Part shown: positions 58,422-64,000 of the stretch, one piece after another
Numbering within the stretch: position 1 is the first letter of the stretch
How the letters are laid out: the number at the start of each line of letters is the position of its first letter
Assembly: GCA_003116975.1 (NCBI GenBank)
Contig: BGKB01000109.1
Span: 186,001-250,000, forward strand
Length of the DNA stretch: 64,000 nucleotides
Source of the DNA: Aurantiochytrium sp. KH105
Lineage: Eukaryota > Sar > Bigyra > Thraustochytrida > Thraustochytriidae
Reading direction: 5' to 3'
The notes under the pieces: generated by a model
The model's database searches: none
Told to the model about the DNA's origin: nothing
What the model saw: only the letters and a program-made list of their open reading frames with translations
Position numbers and translations under genes: made by a program

Positions 58422-61301
58422 CGAGCGACACCACCAACCCGAGTTTCGGTTGTGCTGGAAACGATCCTACAATCTTCTAATAATTTGTTGTAACTGCTTG
58501 TCCCCGGCAAGTTGCTGATTGTTGACGGTAGAATCAGTGCGGATCTCGCTCTCCAGCGCGCCAAAACCCGCAGAGGGACAGGCAGGTCCCCGCCGCGTCC
58601 CAAATCTGATGCACGAGGTGGCCTGACAAGCCTTGGCCTCTAGCCGATGAGGTTCCGCCGGTACGTAACCTCATCCGTCGTCAGGTTTTGACCTGACCGG
58701 CCCTCACGCGTGGTGGGGGAGGCGAATAGAATTTCTTGCTCGAGTGCTTGCTTGCTTGCTTGCTCTCTCGCTCTCTGGCTCGACCTCGGTGGCGCATCTT
58801 TGCCCTCCTGCCACCCATGGTGCGTGGGGCGGCGCGCACGGCCGCGGCAGGCTCGGACATGCCGACGGTGCCATTCACGGCGCCTTGTTGGTTGGTCGAG
58901 AGAGAAAGGCGGAAGATGCGGTCCCAGCCAACGGGAAGAAAGGAAGAGCGCGCGCGGTACGGGCCGGCCGCGGCCACCTGAGTGGGCTGTCCGCTTTAAC
59001 ACCGTGACGTTGAGCGAGACGAATGAACGGGTGGCTGTGGCTTGGGCCAGGTAGCTTGCTATGCTAGCCAGCCACCATGGCCAGCTAGCTGTGCATCTTG
59101 CCCAACCTCGCCAGCGCCTTGCGTTACGTTGGAATGTGTCCCATGCAGCGGTGCGGCGCAGTGCGGTGTAGGCCGGTCTGTGCCGTGAGAAGACGAATAT
59201 CACAAGAGAGAGGAAAACACAGGTTTCAGCCGCCCGATCTCGACCACGAAAGACTCGCGCTTGACCGCGGTTCTTGCCTTTTGTTGCCTTCAACTTGCCT
59301 TCATTGTCTGTCAAGTTTGTCTTGGCGACCACGAGGACCCCGTCGCTAGGGTTGGTCGGATGCTTGGCTGGCTGTGGCCGGCAGCAACTGCGAAGCTCGA
59401 CTCGAGACCGATGGCGGCCCCGCCTGCGGCTTTACCCGGGCGGACATCCGGCTCGTCGCGGCCTTCTTCGCCTCCCCGCCGCAGCCGATCTCCAAAGCTG
59501 CCGCGGGTTGGCGCATTCTGTTGCAGTTGCGTGCAGCACGGCCACGCGAGCCCTGCGTTCCTCCCTCCCTCGGGGCACCGGCGGCAGCGGCAGCGGCACG
59601 GATGGGGGGCGAAGATACGGCCGGTGAGCAACCCGGCACGCCACGCGAGCCCAGCTTGTTTTTTGACGGTAGAAGAGCGAAGACGGCGGAGGAAAAGCGA
59701 CCGGCGGGGGAAGTCCACCTTAACGCCAAGGTCACGACGAAACGCGCCGAGAGTGCGAGTTAAGGCGATAGGAAAACACAGCCCGCAGGCACTGGCCACA
59801 GGAAAAACAGCCGCACTGGCTTCGCTTGCATTGCTTTGCATTGCTTGGCTTCGCATGGTCTTGCCATCGCTTGCTTGCGTACATTGCTCTTCTTGCATGG
59901 TCTGTATCGCTTTGCATTGCTTGCTTGCATGATCAGCTTTGCATGCATTCGTTTCGCGAGGCCGCCGCAGGTGCTGTATACGTACGTCCTTGGATGAGTG
60001 CGGCAGCGGCTGTCGGTCGCGGAGGGTCGGTCAGTCGGCAGGCCGTACGCTGGCGGCAGCGGAAGCGGAGGCGGGAGAAGGTGGAGGTTTCGTTTCGTCT
60101 CCCTCCGCAGGTATGTGCAGTTAGTTGTTGGCGGATGAGACTTATTAGGAGGAGACGAAGCGAAGATTGGAGATTCCGCCACGTTCTCTGACTCGACTTG
60201 ACTCGACTTGACTAGCGGGTGCGTACGGGAGGGAGGGAAGGAGGAAACGAGGCGGCCCAGCGCGTTTCCCGCCCGCCCGCCGCCAGTGCCTGCCGGTCGA
60301 TACGCCGCGGCAGCGTCGGAGATGCGCCACCGCAACTTCAACGGGCGGCGATTCCAAGGCAACCAACGGCTGGAGGCTCTGCGGAGGCGCGCGTCCTCCC
60401 TCGCTGGGCCCGGGCCCGCCTCGCGGGCGCCGAGGCCGAGGCGAGCGCCGCGAGGAGCAACGAGAAGAAAGGTTTTCACAGAGGCGCGCGGGCTTGGACT
60501 CGCGCAGGTTTGCAAAACCCGGCCGGCCAGAAGAGGAGGAGGAAAACACAGCCGCGGCGGAGCAAAACACAGCGCGTCCCAGGAAGGCGATTTGAATCGC
60601 AATTCGAATCGCGATTCGAATCGAGAAGAAAGGCGATTTGAATCGGAAAGGCGCGCGGGGCTGCGCGGCAGACACGCAACGCAACGCAAGGCAACGCAAG
60701 GCGCGGCGCGGCACGGCAAGGCGACGCAAGGCGAGGCGAGCGAGGAGCGCGCGGCGTGGACGGGGAGGAGGACGCCGAGGAGAAGGAGCTGGGGCGCGAA
60801 GACCGGGAGTGTTTCGCGTCGAGACGCGAGAAAGGCGAGGAGGTTTCTTTGTGTCCTCTCTCTGCTGCTGTTTGATTGGCTTTTTTAGCTTCTTTCTTTC
60901 TTCTCTCACGCGCGCACTCGCGCGCTCGCTCGGGTGCGGTTGTCGCCGGCCGAGCTCAGCTTGCCCGGCAGGGAGGAGTCAAGAACCGTCTCGCCAAGCG
61001 CACCGGCCGGCGGGAGCTCCACGTCCGCCGACAAAGAAGCAGGAAAGAGCAGAGCAGAGCAGAGCGTGATCGCCGGGACCGCGCGCAGAACTCGCGGCGA
61101 GAGAGCCGAAAGGCAGCTTCGACGAATACTGGCTAGCTCCTAGCTAGCCGTAGCTCGTTGGAGACAGGCGGGGAAAAGGTGAGCGGAAGAGGACCCGGAG
61201 CCAAGTGGGCAGTGGGACGCAAGAGGCAAGAAGCAAAAGCGCAAAGCGCCAGCGAAAGCGAAAGCGGACCAGCGAGGCGGAAAGGAGACCTAGCAAGGAG
61301 G
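58422..61301. other. Long intergenic region, no gene seen
   Basis: The left flank of the transposon, then GC-rich DNA up to the RCC1 gene. Overlapping frames on both strands are composition effects. It holds CTTG repeats near 58.74 kb and degenerate TTGCATTGC repeats near 59.83-59.95 kb. Confidence 0.55.
58741..58763. repeat. (CTTG)n microsatellite
   Basis: Five CTTG-type units. Confidence 0.8.
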
Positions 61302-62915
61302 ATGCTCGCGTACCTCGGGCGCACGCAGGACGAGGCAGGGACCGCGCCCGCGGCGCGGCGCGTGGTCGCCTACGCTGCGTATGAGGCCACCGTGGCGCGC
61401 GTCGCGCAGAAAATTAAGGCCGAGGTCCTCGTCCCGCTCTTCGGTAACCGCGCCGGCATCCCCGCCGAACTCGGCGTCTTCATGCTGCAGTTCCTCAGCG
61501 CAAAGGACCTCGGGAACCTTGCGCAGGTGAGCGCGGAACTCAAGGAGGTCGTCGACCACGTCTGCGAGGAACAGCTTCGCTGCGTGCTCGCCCTGGACGC
61601 CGAGAGTGAAATTCAAAGTCTGCCCATCGCGGCCCATTTCCTCGAGCGCCCGCGCGGCTTTGGCGTCCCCTCCGTGACTCGTCTCCTGCACGTTCTGTGC
61701 AACAGCAGACAGGAGACGTACGCCACCACCCTCACCTGCGGCGAAGGTCACACATGCGTCATTCAGGGCAATGGTTCTACCCTTTTCACCTTTGGCGATG
61801 GCAGTAGCGGCCAGCTCGGATCTGGAGAACGAGAGCGCTCGGTCCTGCCCGTGCGGCTCTCGGCCCCGTTCGGAGAAACCTTTGTCGGCGTTGCCTGCGG
61901 CGCAGAGCACACCTCCGCGCTCACCTCGAGCGGTCGCATCCTCACCTGCGGTGCCAACCTCGCCGGCCAGCTTGGGCGGCTTACCGAGAACAACGAGCCT
62001 TCGGCGACTCTCGCCCAACTTGACCTCTGCGACGCGCGCTTCGTTCAAGTAGTAGCGGGACGTTTCTACACGGCCGCAATCACAACCGACGGGAGAGTCG
62101 CCATCTTCGGCACGGGTCTCGACTGCGAGCTGGTCGCCGACACCTGCCTTTTGGTGGCGGGCGACATCGACGCCGACGAGCGCATTGTGCAGCTCGCCGC
62201 CGGGGCCGGCCACTTGCTGCTGCTCTCGAACCGAAACCGCCTCTTTGCTCTCGGTGACGGCACAGACGGCAAGCTTGGCCTCGAGGCGAACCTTGCCGGT
62301 GGAGCAGCTGCTCGTAACGATGTGGAGCGCGAGCAATCGCTCCATGCGTCGTCAACGTCGCCCCGTCTTGTTGCGATGCCCGAATCGGCGCTGAGCGAGG
62401 ACATTGTCCACATTGCCGCTGGCGGCAGACACTCTGGTTTCATTGCCGCGTCTGGTGCTCTGTACATGTGGGGCTCTTGCAGACACGGTGAGCTGGGCAT
62501 CGGTCGATTCCAGCGCGCCATCTTTCAGCCCACAAAGGTGCGCCTTCCGGCCTCGAACCCTTTTGCGCTCGCCATGTCGTGCGGCACAGCCCACACTGCC
62601 GTACTCACCACGGGCGGCCGCGTCGTTACCTTTGGCAATGGCTCGCACAACCAAGACGGCAAGCAGAACTCTTTCTGGGCCACGAATGCTCCTCATGAGA
62701 TCTGCCCGGGCGAAATGGCAGATCTCAAGCCCGAGCTTGTCCACGTTGTCTGCGGCGGCCGCCATAGCGCGGCTCTCGACGTGCGTGGACGTCTCTTTAC
62801 CTTTGGTGATCCCCTCTGCTGCGGTCGTCCCTTGCGGCTTGCCATGGCGGGCCCGCACTTCATGCCTCGCCAGGTCAACCTCATTCCGGAGGTCCATCGC
62901 CACAACAGTGTCTAA
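61302..62915 (+). CDS. F-box-like and RCC1 repeat protein
   Basis: A 537-residue protein. An F-box-like helix bundle lies at about 51-90 (IPAELGVFMLQFLSAKDLGNLAQVSAELKEVV). From about 145 to 530 come RCC1-type blades: TCGEGHTCVIQGNGSTLFTFGDGSSGQLG, CGAEHTSALTSSGRILTCGANLAGQLG, AAGGRHSGFIAASGALYMWGSCRHGELG and CGGRHSAALDVRGRLFTFGD. These should form a seven-bladed propeller. F-box proteins bind Skp1 in SCF ubiquitin ligases, with the propeller as substrate receptor; RCC1 itself is a Ran exchange factor. The F-box makes the ubiquitin role more likely, by inference. The frame extends 48 codons upstream to a TTG; the start is at the ATG at 61302. Confidence 0.85.
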   Translation: MLAYLGRTQDEAGTAPAARRVVAYAAYEATVARVAQKIKAEVLVPLFGNRAGIPAELGVFMLQFLSAKDLGNLAQVSAELKEVVDHVCEEQLRCVLALDAESEIQSLPIAAHFLERPRGFGVPSVTRLLHVLCNSRQETYATTLTCGEGHTCVIQGNGSTLFTFGDGSSGQLGSGERERSVLPVRLSAPFGETFVGVACGAEHTSALTSSGRILTCGANLAGQLGRLTENNEPSATLAQLDLCDARFVQVVAGRFYTAAITTDGRVAIFGTGLDCELVADTCLLVAGDIDADERIVQLAAGAGHLLLLSNRNRLFALGDGTDGKLGLEANLAGGAAARNDVEREQSLHASSTSPRLVAMPESALSEDIVHIAAGGRHSGFIAASGALYMWGSCRHGELGIGRFQRAIFQPTKVRLPASNPFALAMSCGTAHTAVLTTGGRVVTFGNGSHNQDGKQNSFWATNAPHEICPGEMADLKPELVHVVCGGRHSAALDVRGRLFTFGDPLCCGRPLRLAMAGPHFMPRQVNLIPEVHRHNSV

Positions 62916-63405
62916 TGGCAAAGGCAGGCAGACTTGGTCACATTACATTTCTTTCTTTCCCTCTGGAGCGAAGGATGACAACACTTTCTCTAACGTGGCT
63001 CTCGAGCTAGACAGAAAAGCAACACGCAGAACGCACGCACCTGTGGCACGAGAAGTCGCCCTTATGGCGGCTTTGCATCTCCAAAGCACACGAGCTAGGT
63101 GTCCTCGTAGAAATAGATTGTTGCAATGCATTGCAAAAAGAAAAGCAAAAGCAACGAGGACGGGTGTGTGTCGCGTAAGCGCAACAAGCAAGATGGGCAA
63201 GGGGCGAGCAAGAAGGAATATCACACGCTCTCCACGCTTAGTATCATGGGGATTTCTTTCGGGAATGTCTCCTTCTTCTTTATTTACTTTAACTTTTTCT
63301 ATTTATCCGCGCGCGGCGGGCAGCATGCCGGGAGGTTTTTAAAGTTTATTTTATTTATCTTTTTTTTACCAAGCATCGCGTCATTTCTTGTGCCCGCGCG
63401 CGTCT
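62916..63405. other. Short intergenic region between convergent genes
   Basis: 3' flanks of the RCC1 gene and of the RRM gene. A/T-rich near 63.3 kb. I see no gene. Confidence 0.7.
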
Positions 63406-64000
63406 TTAGGCGTAGTCGACACGAACAGGGCGTCCCAGCAATTTCTTGCCATTGAGTTTCTCCACGACTTGATCCACGACGTCCTCCGTGAAAAAGTCGG
63501 CGAAGGCGGCACCCTTAAATGCGCCCGTCTCCTTGTCTTCAATCCATCGCAGCGCCTTGATCGGTCCAAACGGCTTGCAAAACTCGTGGATCTGGTCTCC
63601 CGAGGGATCCAGGTCAAACGAGAGGTTGCCAAAGAATACAGCCTTGGTGCCACCCTCGGGACGTGTGCTCGGAGGCCGCGTTGGTCGCGAGGCACCTCCA
63701 GCGCCTCCCTTGGACTTGTTACGGTGCGGGCAGTACTCGATGCGAATAGGCCGGTCCTGAATACAAAATCCTGCGTTCGAGTACGCCACCGCCCACGCTG
63801 CGTCTTCGGCCGTGTTAAAGACGATGAAAGAGCTGCCATAAAAGTTGCCCGTCTCACGATCCGTGACCCAGTTCACGTACGAAGGCTGGATTTCATGTTC
63901 CTCGAAACAAGCATTCAACGTGGTCTCGTCAATGCCGAACGGCAGGTTTCCCACAAAGCACCGATTCACGTTGTCTGGATTCGGCGCGGGCGCTTCGGGC
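63406..64000 (-). CDS. RNA-binding protein with two RRMs, 5' part missing
   Basis: The frame is open to the right edge (PEAPAPNPDNVNRCFVGNLPFG reading left from the edge), so the N-terminus lies outside the window. Two RNA recognition motifs are visible. The first has RNP2 CFVGNLPF and RNP1 GNFYGSSFIVF. The second has RNP2 AVFFGNLSF and RNP1 GAFKGAAFADF. A basic Gly/Arg linker (KSKGGAGGASRPTRP) separates them. The C-terminus ends soon after the second RRM with RPVRVDYA. The arrangement resembles nucleolin-like proteins or small eIF3g/SR-type RRM proteins. Because the N-terminus is missing, further domains such as an acidic stretch cannot be judged. RNA processing in nucleus or nucleolus is inferred. 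Confidence 0.88.
   Translation of the reverse strand, partial: PEAPAPNPDNVNRCFVGNLPFGIDETTLNACFEEHEIQPSYVNWVTDRETGNFYGSSFIVFNTAEDAAWAVAYSNAGFCIQDRPIRIEYCPHRNKSKGGAGGASRPTRPPSTRPEGGTKAVFFGNLSFDLDPSGDQIHEFCKPFGPIKALRWIEDKETGAFKGAAFADFFTEDVVDQVVEKLNGKKLLGRPVRVDYA

Noticed and set aside
1-64000. tRNA, rRNA and CRISPR arrays
   Set aside because: I looked for tRNA T-loop sequence with matching arms and for regularly spaced long repeats; none was convincing. The 21-bp motif array has no spacer-repeat structure of CRISPR size.

Overview
The window is nuclear DNA from a GC-rich, intron-poor eukaryotic microbe. Evidence for this is a ribosomal protein gene (eL30) with a phase-0 intron after codon 4, GT-AG introns in a sulfatase and a site-2 protease, and purely eukaryotic genes (GLE1, CSN2, ATP23, DNA ligase I, MPV17). 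A flagellar-type EF-hand/DM10 protein points to a species with motile cilia. Several secreted sulfatases suggest a marine life style. A marine stramenopile such as a thraustochytrid fits best, but this is inference; no rRNA or organelle marker is present.

Layout. 1-401: 5' end of an unknown Cys-rich protein (minus strand). 3416-7567: RPL30 and the EF-hand/DM10 axonemal protein. 8197-20498: three iduronate-2-sulfatase-like genes (two on minus, one on plus) with the mRNA export factor GLE1 between the second and third. 20873-21976: a secreted laminin-IV domain protein. 23391-28436: a very large tandem pseudokinase. 28809-32386: ATP23 protease and DNA ligase I, tail to tail. 32726-38144: a VOC-fold protein and a coiled-coil/ankyrin/TPR/J-domain protein sharing a divergent promoter. 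38766-42166: COP9 subunit CSN2 and an Hv1-like proton channel. 42167-49062: almost 7 kb with no gene I can support. 49063-54996: MPV17-like protein, site-2 protease, purple acid phosphatase and an unknown multispanning membrane protein. 56546-58421: a decayed IS607-type transposon with a Fanzor (eukaryotic TnpB-like) gene. 61302-64000: an F-box/RCC1 protein and the 3' part of a two-RRM RNA-binding protein.

The most interesting item is the IS607/Fanzor element. It keeps the bacterial arrangement (serine-recombinase tnpA overlapping the tnpB-like gene by 11 bp). Its tnpA carries a 1-bp deletion and a stop, which puts the tnpA N-terminus in frame with Fanzor. The Fanzor frame itself is broken by one extra base just before its zinc finger.

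A second signal is a GC-rich motif, about GCAAGTSGAGAATGGCGC. It recurs in regularly spaced arrays (21-22 bp) in three separate intergenic regions and looks like a promoter element. Intergenic DNA is otherwise full of tetra- and pentanucleotide repeats. No tRNA, rRNA or CRISPR array was recognised. Several open frames begin at non-ATG codons; for these I placed the start at the first in-frame ATG.
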